The position numbers and the translations under genes are program-made. Positions 51,917 through 59,459 of a stretch of 64,000 nt of DNA are shown piece by piece. Numbering within the stretch: the first letter of the stretch is position 1; every line of letters starts with the position of its first letter. The notes below the pieces were generated by a model. It searched no databases and was not told the DNA's origin. It was given only the letters and a program-made list of their open reading frames with translations. This DNA comes from JBBRVW01 sp038246545 (lineage in GTDB: Bacteria; Actinomycetota; Actinomycetes; JACCUZ01). The stretch is taken from the NCBI GenBank assembly GCA_038246545.1, contig JBBRVW010000027.1:1-64000 (forward strand), written 5' to 3'.

Positions 51917-53265
51917 GCGAGCCGGACCTGGTCGTGCACGCGCAGCGGGCGGTCCTGCCGCCAGGTGCAGACCGGGGGCCGGTCACTGTCGCCGTGCGGG
52001 ACGGGGTCGTCACGTCTCTCGGGGCGCTGGACCGTGGTGTCTCCGGAGCCCGCGTGGTCGAGCTGGGCGCGGATGTCGTGCTGCTGCCGGGCCTCGTCGA
52101 CACCCACGTGCACGTCAACGAGCCGGGCCGCACCGAGTGGGAGGGGTTCGACACCGCGACCAGGGCGGCCGCGGCCGGCGGGGTCACGACGCTGGTCGAC
52201 ATGCCGCTCAACAGCCTGCCGCCGACCCTCGACCCGGACGCGCTGGCCGTGAAGCAGGCGGCCGCCCGCGACCGGTGCCACGTCGATGTCGGCTTCTGGG
52301 GCGGCGCGGTGCCCAGCAACCTCGGCCGGCTGCGGTCGCTGCTCGACGCCGGGGTCATGGGCGTGAAGTGCTTCCTGCCCGACTCCGGCGTGCCGGAGTT
52401 CCCCGCGCTCGGCGCCGACGGGTTGCTCCGTGCGGCCGAGGAGGTCGCCGCCGCCGGCGGCCTCCTGCTGGTACATGCCGAGGACCCCGGCGTGCTCGCC
52501 GGTGCGCCCGAGCCCGCCGGCCGCTCGTACGACGCCTTCCTCGCGTCCCGCCCGCCGGCGGCGGAGGACACCGCCATCGCTCGCGTCGTCAACGCCGCCC
52601 GGCGGAGCGGCGCCCGCGTGCACGTCGTGCACCTCTCGAGCGCCTCCGCGCTGCCCACGATCGCTGCGGCCAAGGCCGACGGTGTGCGCCTCACGGTCGA
52701 GACCTGCCCGCACTACCTCGTGCTGCGCGCCGAGGACGTGCCCGACGGCGCCACGCCGTTCAAGTGCTGCCCGCCGGTGCGCGGCGACGCGAACCGGGAC
52801 GCCCTGTGGGCGGGCCTCGCCGAGGGCACCATCGACCTCGTGGTGAGCGACCACTCGCCGAGCACCGCCGACCTCAAGTCGCTGGAGTCCGGCGACTTCG
52901 GGACGGCCTGGGGCGGCATCTCGTCCCTGCAGCTCGGGCTGCCACTGGTCTGGACCGAGGCCAGGCGCCGCGGCCACGACCTGGCCGACGTCGTCCGCTG
53001 GATGGGCGCCGGCCCCGCCGCGCTGGTCGGCCTCACCACCAAGGGCCTCCTGCGCGCCGGCGCGGCCGGCGACCTGGTGGCGTTCGCGCCGGACGACGAG
53101 CTGGTCGTCGACCCGGCCCGCCTGCACCACCGCAACCCGGTCTCGCCGTACGCCGGTGCCCGGCTCACCGGTGTCGTGCGCACGACGTGGTTGGCTGGGC
53201 GGCGCCTGGACCCGACCGGCGGCGACCTGCCGCGCGGCCGGCTGCTCGCCCGAGGGGAGGCCTGA
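51913..53265 (+). CDS. allB: Allantoinase
   Basis: 450 residues. Metal ligands: LVDTHVHVNEPGRTEWEGF (HxH), the Lys in GVMGVKCFLPDSG that is carboxylated in the family, HVVHLSSA, ETCPHYLVL, and Asp in LVVSDHSPST. The NEPGRTEWEGFDTAT motif separates allantoinase from dihydroorotase and hydantoinase. It opens the allantoin ring to allantoate. It is followed after 3 bases by the allantoicase gene, so substrate and product genes are adjacent. Confidence 0.94.
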   Translation: MSEPDLVVHAQRAVLPPGADRGPVTVAVRDGVVTSLGALDRGVSGARVVELGADVVLLPGLVDTHVHVNEPGRTEWEGFDTATRAAAAGGVTTLVDMPLNSLPPTLDPDALAVKQAAARDRCHVDVGFWGGAVPSNLGRLRSLLDAGVMGVKCFLPDSGVPEFPALGADGLLRAAEEVAAAGGLLLVHAEDPGVLAGAPEPAGRSYDAFLASRPPAAEDTAIARVVNAARRSGARVHVVHLSSASALPTIAAAKADGVRLTVETCPHYLVLRAEDVPDGATPFKCCPPVRGDANRDALWAGLAEGTIDLVVSDHSPSTADLKSLESGDFGTAWGGISSLQLGLPLVWTEARRRGHDLADVVRWMGAGPAALVGLTTKGLLRAGAAGDLVAFAPDDELVVDPARLHHRNPVSPYAGARLTGVVRTTWLAGRRLDPTGGDLPRGRLLARGEA

Positions 53266-53268
53266 CCG

Positions 53269-54309
53269 GTGACCGAGCCGACGTCGGACCCGCTGTCGCT
53301 GCCCGACCTCGCGGTGCGCACCTTCGGCGGTGCGGTGGTGTGGGCCAACGACGAGCTGTTCGCCGGCCGGGAGAACCTCGTCACCCCCGGCCCCGCGACC
53401 TTCACCCCGCGCACCTTCGGAGCCAAGGGCCAGGTCTACGACGGGTGGGAGACCCGACGCCGCCGGCCGTCCCACGAGGGTGACCACGACGAGGCGATCG
53501 TGCGGCTCGGGGCCTCCGGCGTGGTCCGGGCCGTCGTCGTCGACACCAGCTTCTTCACGGGCAACTTCCCGAGCGAGGCCTCCGTCGAGGCGGTCGCTGC
53601 CGAGGGGACGCCCTCGGTCGACGACCTGCGCGCCGCCGCCTGGACACCGCTGGTCGGGCGGACCCTGCTGAGCGGCGACACCGCCAACGTCTTCGCCGTC
53701 GACTCGCCACGCCGCTGGACCCACGTCCGGCTGTCGATCCACCCCGACGGCGGGGTGGCGCGGCTGCGGGTGCACGGCGAGGTGGTCGCCGACCCGGGTC
53801 TGGTCGAGGCGCTCGGCACCGTCGACCTCGCGGCGCTCGAGCTCGGCGGCACGGTCACCGGCTGCAGCAACCTGTTCTACGGCTCGCCGGACCGGCTGAT
53901 CGCCCCCGGCCTCGCGCGCTCGATGGGCGAGGGCTGGGAGACCGCCCGCCGCCGCGACGCCAGCAACGACTGGGTCGAGGTGCGGCTCGCTGCACGCGGC
54001 ACGGTGCGGGTGGTCGAGCTGGACACCACCTGGTTCCTCGGCAACGCACCGGGCGAGGCGGCTCTGTCGGCGTACGACAGCGACGGGGACGACCCGGTCG
54101 ACGGGGCGTCCTGGGCGCCGCTGCTCGGGCGCCTCCCGCTGCAGCCCGACACCCGGCACCGCGTCGTCCTGCCGGCCGCGTCGTCGCCCGCGACGCACGT
54201 CCGGCTGGACGTCTTCCCGGACGGCGGGATGGCCAGGCTGCGGCTGTGGGGCACGCCGACCGACGACGGCATGGTGGCCCTGCGCGACCGCTGGGACACC
54301 ACCTCATGA
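53269..54309 (+). CDS. alc: Allantoicase
   Basis: 346 residues made of two homologous allantoicase jelly-roll repeats: GWETRRRRPSHEGDHDEAIVRLG with VVVDTSFFTGNFPSEASVEAV, and GWETARRRDASNDWVEVRLAARG with VVELDTTWFLGNAPGEAALSAY. Each ends with a THVRL and a D(G)G-ARLR segment. It splits allantoate into ureidoglycolate and urea. Its stop overlaps the ATG of a 34-codon frame, which in turn overlaps the next gene. Confidence 0.94.
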   Translation: MTEPTSDPLSLPDLAVRTFGGAVVWANDELFAGRENLVTPGPATFTPRTFGAKGQVYDGWETRRRRPSHEGDHDEAIVRLGASGVVRAVVVDTSFFTGNFPSEASVEAVAAEGTPSVDDLRAAAWTPLVGRTLLSGDTANVFAVDSPRRWTHVRLSIHPDGGVARLRVHGEVVADPGLVEALGTVDLAALELGGTVTGCSNLFYGSPDRLIAPGLARSMGEGWETARRRDASNDWVEVRLAARGTVRVVELDTTWFLGNAPGEAALSAYDSDGDDPVDGASWAPLLGRLPLQPDTRHRVVLPAASSPATHVRLDVFPDGGMARLRLWGTPTDDGMVALRDRWDTTS

Positions 54310-54410
54310 CGATCCTGTGCCTCATGAAGATCCTTTGCGCGCCGACACACCAGCTTCGCGGTGTGTCTGGTGCGCGGGCGCACATCGTGGCGCGAGGGCC
54401 GGGGCGATGA
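54306..54410 (+). CDS. Possible 34-aa coupling peptide
   Basis: A short frame, MTILCLMKILCAPTHQLRG and on, starts in an ATGA overlap with the allantoicase stop and ends in an ATGA overlap with the next gene's start. It begins with two imperfect 18-base direct repeats (14 of 18 identical) and contains a perfect 8-base hairpin, GACACACC/GGTGTGTC, at 54344-54367. It may keep ribosomes moving between the two genes. It may also be chance; there is no family match and no own ribosome site. Confidence 0.3.
   Translation: MTILCLMKILCAPTHQLRGVSGARAHIVARGPGR
54344..54367. promoter_or_regulatory. Hairpin between allantoicase and the uraD fusion gene
   Basis: GACACACC (54344-54351), loop of 8, GGTGTGTC (54360-54367): a perfect stem in the only real gap of the purine operon. 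It could tune expression of the distal genes or protect one RNA segment; there is no T-run. Confidence 0.4.
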
Positions 54411-56128
54411 CGCTGCCGGACGGCGTGCTCGGCGAGCTGGACGACCTGCTGGCGCCGTGGGACACCGCGCTCGCCGCCGGCTGGCCGGGGGAGCCCGCGA
54501 GCCCGCAGCCCGTGCACACGCTGTACCTGCCGGCCGACCGGGTCGGGGTCGACGTGATCGACCGGGTCGGGGCCGAGGCGCTCGCGTCGGTCGCCGGCGA
54601 CGACGCCGGGTCCATGACCGCGGTCACCGGCCTCGGCGCCGCCCTGGTCGCCGAGGTGTGGCCGCGCGTGCTTGCCAAGCTGGCCCGGCAGCCGGTCGAG
54701 GACCTGCGCGCCGACCTGGAGGACGGCTACGGACACCGACCCGACGACGAGGAGGACCAGGACGCCACCGGTGCCGGCGAGGTGCTGGCGGCCCTGACCG
54801 GGCCGTCGGCGCCACTGCTGCGGGGGGTGCGGGTGAAGTCGATGGAGGCCGCCACCCGTCGTCGCGGCGTGCGCTCGCTCGACCTCGTGCTGGGCGGTCG
54901 CGGCGGGCGGCTGCCGCCCGGCTTCGTCGTCACGCTGCCGAAGGTCACCTCGGTCGACCAGGTCCGCGCGATGGTGCTGCTGTGCGAACGGCTCGAGTCC
55001 GCGCACGGGATCCCGGCCGGTGCGCTGCGGTTCGAGGTGCAGGTCGAGACCCCGCAGGCGGTGCTCGCGGCCGACGGCACCGCCACCGTCGCCGCAGCTG
55101 TGCACGCGGCGGCAGGGCGGTGCACCGGCCTGCACTACGGCACCTACGACTACAGCGCCTCGCTCGGTGTCGCCGCCGCCCACCAGGCGATGGACCACCC
55201 GGTCGCCGACCACGCGAAGGACGTCATGCAGGTCGCGGCCGCGCAGACCGGTGTCCGGGTCAGCGACGGCTCGACCAACGTGCTGCCGGTCGGCGAACGC
55301 GACCACGTCGAGCGGGCCTGGGCGCTGCACGCGCGGCTGGTGCGCCGGTCGCTGGAGCGCGGCATCTACCAGGGCTGGGACCTGCACCCGGCACAGCTGC
55401 CCACCCGCTACCTGGCGACGTTCGCCTTCTACCGCTCCGGGCTGCGTGCCGCGGTGGCGCGCCTCACCGCCTACCTCGACCGGCAGGAGTCGGGGGTGCT
55501 CGACGAGCCGGCCACCGCGTTCGCGCTCGCGGCGTTCGTGGTGCGCGCGCTGGACTGCGGCGCCGTCGACGTCGCGGAGGTCGCCGCGGCCGGCGGGCCG
55601 GACCTCCACGAGCTGCGGCGGCTGGCGCGGCGCACCGGTCCCCCCGACCGGCTCCCGCTGGACGAGCTGGCGCCCGACGCGCTGCGCTCGGTGCTGCTCG
55701 GCGTGTGCGCCTCGCGGCGGTGGGTCGACCTCGTCGCCGGCGCTGCGCCGTACCGCGACCTGGCTGGGCTGCTCGCTGCGAACGACAACGCGCTGGGCAG
55801 GCTCGACGAGGCCGACATCGATCAGGCGATGGCCGGCCACCCGCGCATCGGCGAGCGCGGCGCGCACGCGTCGTCGCAGCGGGAGCAGTCCGGGGTCGGC
55901 GACGAGACCCGGGACCCCCTGCTGGCGGGCAACCGGGAGTACGAGGCACGGTTCGGGCACGTCTACCTGGTGTGCGCGAGCGGCCGCTCGGGCGACGAGC
56001 TGCTCGCGGTGCTGCGGTCCCGCCTGGGCAACGAGCCGGCGGATGAGCGCGCCGTCGCCCGTGCCGAGCTGGGGATGATCAACGCGCTGCGGCTGGAGCG
56101 CGTCGCCACCGACGGGAGCGACGCGTGA
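54407..56128 (+). CDS. uraD: Fusion: HpcH/HpaI aldolase-like (DUF6986) domain + OHCU decarboxylase
   Basis: 573 residues in two domains. Residues 1 to about 400 resemble HpcH/HpaI/citrate-lyase-beta proteins. The metal site is suggested by DLRADLEDGYG and FEVQVETPQAVL, with LHYGTYDYSASLG, RVKSMEAATRRRG and YQGWDLHPAQLPTRY following. Residues about 415-573 are 2-oxo-4-hydroxy-4-carboxy-5-ureidoimidazoline decarboxylase: AMAGHPRIGERG with the catalytic His (about 478), SQREQSGV, NREYEARFGHVYLVCASGRSGDELLAVLRSRLGN and INALRLERV. The second domain makes S-allantoin from the uraH product. The aldolase-like domain's reaction is unknown; glyoxylate chemistry is plausible. GTGA overlap with uraH downstream. 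Confidence 0.88.
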   Translation: MTLPDGVLGELDDLLAPWDTALAAGWPGEPASPQPVHTLYLPADRVGVDVIDRVGAEALASVAGDDAGSMTAVTGLGAALVAEVWPRVLAKLARQPVEDLRADLEDGYGHRPDDEEDQDATGAGEVLAALTGPSAPLLRGVRVKSMEAATRRRGVRSLDLVLGGRGGRLPPGFVVTLPKVTSVDQVRAMVLLCERLESAHGIPAGALRFEVQVETPQAVLAADGTATVAAAVHAAAGRCTGLHYGTYDYSASLGVAAAHQAMDHPVADHAKDVMQVAAAQTGVRVSDGSTNVLPVGERDHVERAWALHARLVRRSLERGIYQGWDLHPAQLPTRYLATFAFYRSGLRAAVARLTAYLDRQESGVLDEPATAFALAAFVVRALDCGAVDVAEVAAAGGPDLHELRRLARRTGPPDRLPLDELAPDALRSVLLGVCASRRWVDLVAGAAPYRDLAGLLAANDNALGRLDEADIDQAMAGHPRIGERGAHASSQREQSGVGDETRDPLLAGNREYEARFGHVYLVCASGRSGDELLAVLRSRLGNEPADERAVARAELGMINALRLERVATDGSDA

Positions 56129-56445
56129 GCCACCTGACGACGCACGTGCTCGACACGGTCACCGGCCTGCCGGCGGCCGGGATCCAGGTCGTGCTCGCGG
56201 GCGACGGGGTGCGCGCCGAGGGCGTCACCGACTCCGACGGCCGGCTGCGCGACCTCGGGCCCGACCGGCTGGCACCCGGTACCTACCGCCTCACGTTCGC
56301 GACCGGGGAGTGGTTCGCGGACCAGGGGCGCGAGTCGTTCCACCCCGAGGTCGTCGTCACGTTCGCGGTGACCGAGCCGGACCGGCACCTGCACGTGCCG
56401 CTGCTGCTGGCGCCGTACTTCTACTCGACCTACCGGGGGAGCTGA
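56125..56445 (+). CDS. uraH: Hydroxyisourate hydrolase
   Basis: 106 residues, transthyretin-like. SHLTTHVLDTVTGLPAAGI carries the N-terminal active-site His, followed by DSDGRLRDL and the C-terminal signature YFYSTYRGS. It hydrolyses 5-hydroxyisourate to OHCU. The gene starts at GTG overlapping the uraD fusion by 4 bases and is followed after one base by uricase, so all three urate-to-allantoin enzymes are contiguous. Confidence 0.95.
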   Translation: MSHLTTHVLDTVTGLPAAGIQVVLAGDGVRAEGVTDSDGRLRDLGPDRLAPGTYRLTFATGEWFADQGRESFHPEVVVTFAVTEPDRHLHVPLLLAPYFYSTYRGS

Positions 56446-56446
56446 C

Positions 56447-57352
56447 ATGGCGGTCCGGCTCGGTGACAACCGCTATGGCAAGGCGGAGTCGCGGCTGGTG
56501 CGTGTGGTGCGCGACTCGGCGCGCCACGAGGTGCGCGACCTCACCGTCTCGTCGTCGCTGCGCGGCGACTTCGCGGCGGCGCACCTCGACGGCGACCAGT
56601 CGCAGGTGCTGCCCACCGACACCCAGAAGAACACCGTCTACGCCTTCGCGAAGAAGCACGGTGTCGGCACCGCCGAGGAGTTCGCACTGCTGCTGGCCCG
56701 GCACTTCGTCGACGACGTCGGGCCGGTCACGTCTGCGCAGGTGCGGGTCGAGGAGATGCGGTGGGACCGCGCCACCGTCGCCGGCCGGCCGCACGACCAC
56801 ACGTTCGTCCGCAGTGGTGCCGAGACCCGCACCGCTGTGGTGACGGCGCACGAGTCCTCGGGTGGCGGCGCGCACGTGCTGTCAGGGCTGACCGGTCTCG
56901 TGCTGCTGAAGTCGACCGGCTCGGAGTTCAAGGACTTCCTCGTCGACGACCTCACCACGTTGCCGCCCACCGACGACCGGGTGCTCGCCACCTCCCTGAC
57001 CGCCCGGTGGCGCTGGTCGGCCGTCCCCTCGGACGGCTACGACGCGGCGTACGACGAGGTGCGGGCGCTGCTCGTGTCGCGGTTCGGCTCACTGCACAGC
57101 CTCGCGCTGCAGCAGTCGATGTGGGAGATGGGCCGCACCGTGCTCGATGCCCGCGCCGATGTCGCCGAGCTGCGGATGTCGGCACCGAACAAGCACCACT
57201 ACCTGGTCGACCTGGCGCCGTTCGGCCTGGACAACCCGGGCGAGGTGTTCGTCGCGGGCGACCGACCGTACGGCCTCATCGAGGTGGTGGTCGAGCGGGA
57301 CGACGAGCAGCCCGCCCCCGGCGCCTGGCGCGACCTCCCCGGCTTCCTCTGA
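56447..57352 (+). CDS. pucL: Urate oxidase (uricase)
   Basis: 301 residues. Tandem T-fold uricase with the active-site Lys in DNRYGKAES, Thr in LPTDTQKNTVYAFAKKHG and His in SAPNKHHYLVDL. LLKSTGSEFKDF and VEEMRWDR are further family blocks. It oxidises urate to 5-hydroxyisourate with oxygen, producing hydrogen peroxide. GGGGGAG precedes the ATG. It is the last gene of the purine operon. Some uricase genes are fused to uraD; here uraD is instead fused to an aldolase-like domain. Confidence 0.95.
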   Translation: MAVRLGDNRYGKAESRLVRVVRDSARHEVRDLTVSSSLRGDFAAAHLDGDQSQVLPTDTQKNTVYAFAKKHGVGTAEEFALLLARHFVDDVGPVTSAQVRVEEMRWDRATVAGRPHDHTFVRSGAETRTAVVTAHESSGGGAHVLSGLTGLVLLKSTGSEFKDFLVDDLTTLPPTDDRVLATSLTARWRWSAVPSDGYDAAYDEVRALLVSRFGSLHSLALQQSMWEMGRTVLDARADVAELRMSAPNKHHYLVDLAPFGLDNPGEVFVAGDRPYGLIEVVVERDDEQPAPGAWRDLPGFL

Positions 57353-57358
57353 CCAGGG

Positions 57359-57670
57359 TCAGCGCTGGGCGGGGAGCGTGACGACCCCGGGCGGCCCCGC
57401 GTGGTTGGCCACGAAGGTGTGGGTCGGGTCGACCGCCGCGCGCACGGCCTGCAGCCTGGCCCAGATGAGCCGGTCGGCCGGGAGGACGTCGCCGCGGGCG
57501 AGCACCAGCAGCGCGAGGACGGCGCGCTGCCGGGGACCGCCGAGCTCCAGGGTCGCGCCCTCGCGGGTCGCGACGAGCTGCCCGAGGACGCCGATGCGCA
57601 GGACCGCGTCGACCGCCTCGGCGTCGGTGCGCGCTGACGGGACCCTGGCCCGATCCGACCGCACCGACAT
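57359..57670 (-). pseudogene. Chimeric remnant: SARP-type regulator N-terminus joined to a flavin oxidase C-terminus
   Basis: 103 codons. Residues about 22-70 (VLRIGVLGQLVATREGATLE, then LGGPRQRAVLALLVLARGDV and LPADRLI) are the start of an AfsR/SARP winged-helix domain. Residues about 71-103 (WARLQAVRAAVDPTHTFVAN HAG) match the C-terminal end of BBE-type FAD oxidoreductases (RL-x-VK-x-x-DP-x-x-VF-x-N). The junction is in frame at about 57465, so the middle of two genes has been deleted. It might be translated but should not work as either protein. Confidence 0.65.
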
Positions 57671-57779
57671 GCACCCGCCCGACGTTCGTTCCCGACTCGA
57701 GCCGCAGCCTAGGTGCCGCGGGCGCGCCGGACGCAGCCGGAATCCGCACGCCGCCCGCGGGGCGAGCGGTGCGGCCGGG

Positions 57780-57785
57780 TAGCGT
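57780..57785 (+). promoter_or_regulatory. -10 element, candidate leaderless promoter of yaaA
   Basis: TAGCGT ends 8 bases before GTG 57794; no ribosome site is visible before the gene. Confidence 0.3.
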
Positions 57786-57793
57786 CCCCCGCC

Positions 57794-58582
57794 GTGCTCG
57801 TGCTGCTGCCACCGTCGGAGGGGAAGCTCGCCGGGGGCGACGGCCCACCCCTGGGCCGCCGGCCGGTGCTCAGCACGCCGGGGCTGGCGCCGACCAGGTC
57901 GGCCCTGCTCGCCGCGCTCCGGCGCTCGGCGCGCACCGACCGAGCCGCCCTGGCCGACGGGCTGCGGCTGCCCGACTCGTCGGCGGCGCTGTCGCTGCGG
58001 GCCACCCTGGCCGCCGGCTCGGCGCCGACCCTTCCCGCGCTCGACCGCTACACGGGGGTGGTCTACCAGGCGCTGGGTGCCTCGACCCTGTCGCCGGCCG
58101 GCCGGAGCCGGGCCGACGGATCGGTGCTCGTGATGAGCGGGCTGTGGGGCGTCGTCCGCGGCGGCGACCTGGTGCCGGACTACCGCGTGCCGGCGTCCGG
58201 CACCGTGCCCGGTCACGGAGGCGTCACCGCGCACTGGCGCCGACCGCTCGCGGCGGCGATGCCGGGGGTGGTGGGTGACGAGCCCGTCCTCGACCTGCGG
58301 TCCACCGACTACCGGGGCATGTGGCGGCCCGGTCCCGCACTGCGCGACCAGGTGCTCGCCGTCCGCGTCCTGGCCCGCCGCCCCTCCGGGCAGGTCGGCC
58401 CCGTCAGCTATCACGCGAAGTGGGTGAAGGGGCTGGTGGTGCGGCACCTCATGTCGTCCCGCCGGACGTCCGCCGACCCGCTGGACACGGTGGCCGACGC
58501 GGCTGCAGCGCTCGACCTGGAGCTCGTCGACACGTCGACCGCCACCGAGCGCTCGGTCGACCTGGTCGGCGGCTACGGCTGA
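57794..58582 (+). CDS. yaaA: YaaA family peroxide stress protein
   Basis: 262 residues of the YaaA/DUF328 family. The N-terminal motif LVLLPPSEGKLAGG is diagnostic. Then RYTGVVYQALGASTLSP, VLVMSGLWGVVRGGDLVPDYRV, LDLRSTDYRGMW and the C-terminal YHAKWVKGLVVRHL. E. coli YaaA limits free iron and protects from hydrogen peroxide. It lies near uricase, which makes peroxide, but is separated from it by a gene remnant and is not in the same operon. Confidence 0.9.
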   Translation: MLVLLPPSEGKLAGGDGPPLGRRPVLSTPGLAPTRSALLAALRRSARTDRAALADGLRLPDSSAALSLRATLAAGSAPTLPALDRYTGVVYQALGASTLSPAGRSRADGSVLVMSGLWGVVRGGDLVPDYRVPASGTVPGHGGVTAHWRRPLAAAMPGVVGDEPVLDLRSTDYRGMWRPGPALRDQVLAVRVLARRPSGQVGPVSYHAKWVKGLVVRHLMSSRRTSADPLDTVADAAAALDLELVDTSTATERSVDLVGGYG

Positions 58583-58609
58583 GGCCGGGCCGCGGCGCGA
58601 CCCGGCCTC
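58581..58609. terminator. Hairpin between yaaA and the convergent membrane protein gene
   Basis: GAGGCCGGG (58581-58589) pairs perfectly with CCCGGCCTC (58601-58609) around an 11-base loop. It starts at the yaaA stop and lies 16 bases from the end of the leftward gene, as expected for a bidirectional terminator. Confidence 0.55.
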
Positions 58610-58625
58610 GACCGCCCTCGGACAG

Positions 58626-59300
58626 TCAGACGGGCACGGACCGCGACGGCACCGACGACGCGTCCGCCGTGATCCCCGCGGCCGGCTGCCGGCCGAGCCG
58701 CTGGAGCAGGACCGCGCTCGTCAGCATCAGCCAGAACGGCATGAGGACGTACACCGCGATGCCGCCGATCCCGGTGGCGCCGAGCGCGGCCAGCGCGAGA
58801 GTCACGTAGGCCAGCCAGCGGGGCAGGCTCGCGGTGCGCAGGCCGCCCAGACCGAGCGCCACGAACAGCACCACCGAGCCGATCAGCCACGGCAGCCAGG
58901 CGAACGAGGTGAGATGTGCCAGTGTCTCGACGACCGCAGCGGGGGAGTCGCCCCCGACTGCTGAGATCTGCGCCAGGTAGAGGTAGCTCCAGAGCCCACA
59001 GGCCGAGGCGACCATGATGCCGCCGGCGAAGACGGCGCTGCTGTACGTCGACTCGCCAGGTTCCCCGGACCTGACGGCCTGGCGGGCGGCGACCGCAAAG
59101 AAGGCGAGGAGTACGGCGACGTAGCCGAGGAGGGCTGCGGCCACCACCGCCTGGGTCTGGTGCCCGTCGAACCATGCAGTGACCTCGGCCGGGTCGGTGC
59201 CGTCCGGCGAGCCCCACGTGAGCACGTTGACGGCGAGGAAGGCCGCGCCGGCGAGCACGCCGGCGAACGGGAGGAAGCGGTCGAAGCGGCTGGTGCTCAT
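58626..59300 (-). CDS. Multi-pass membrane protein, unknown function
   Basis: 224 residues with about six membrane helices: FLPFAGVLAGAAFLAVNVLT, AVVAAALLGYVAVLLAFFAVAA, AVFAGGIMVASACGLWSYLYLA, LPWLIGSVVLFVALGLGGL, WLAYVTLALAALGATGIGGIAVYVLMP and FWLMLTSAVLLQRL. The layout resembles DUF4386-like proteins but I cannot assign it firmly. AGGGGA precedes ATG 59300. It is divergent from the histidine kinase at 59460. Confidence 0.75.
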   Translation of the reverse strand: MSTSRFDRFLPFAGVLAGAAFLAVNVLTWGSPDGTDPAEVTAWFDGHQTQAVVAAALLGYVAVLLAFFAVAARQAVRSGEPGESTYSSAVFAGGIMVASACGLWSYLYLAQISAVGGDSPAAVVETLAHLTSFAWLPWLIGSVVLFVALGLGGLRTASLPRWLAYVTLALAALGATGIGGIAVYVLMPFWLMLTSAVLLQRLGRQPAAGITADASSVPSRSVPV

Positions 59301-59459
59301 GGAGATCCCCTCGGGTCGGCCGCCGGCCGACCGGCGGGCTCGCCCCCGACCGTCGTCGCCCGGGCGCCCGGGCGCTGCGGCCTGGTGTCCCGACCCGGTC
59401 GGGAACCGTTCCCGAGTCGCCACCACGACGGCTCTCGGAGGTCCACACTCGGGACTGCC

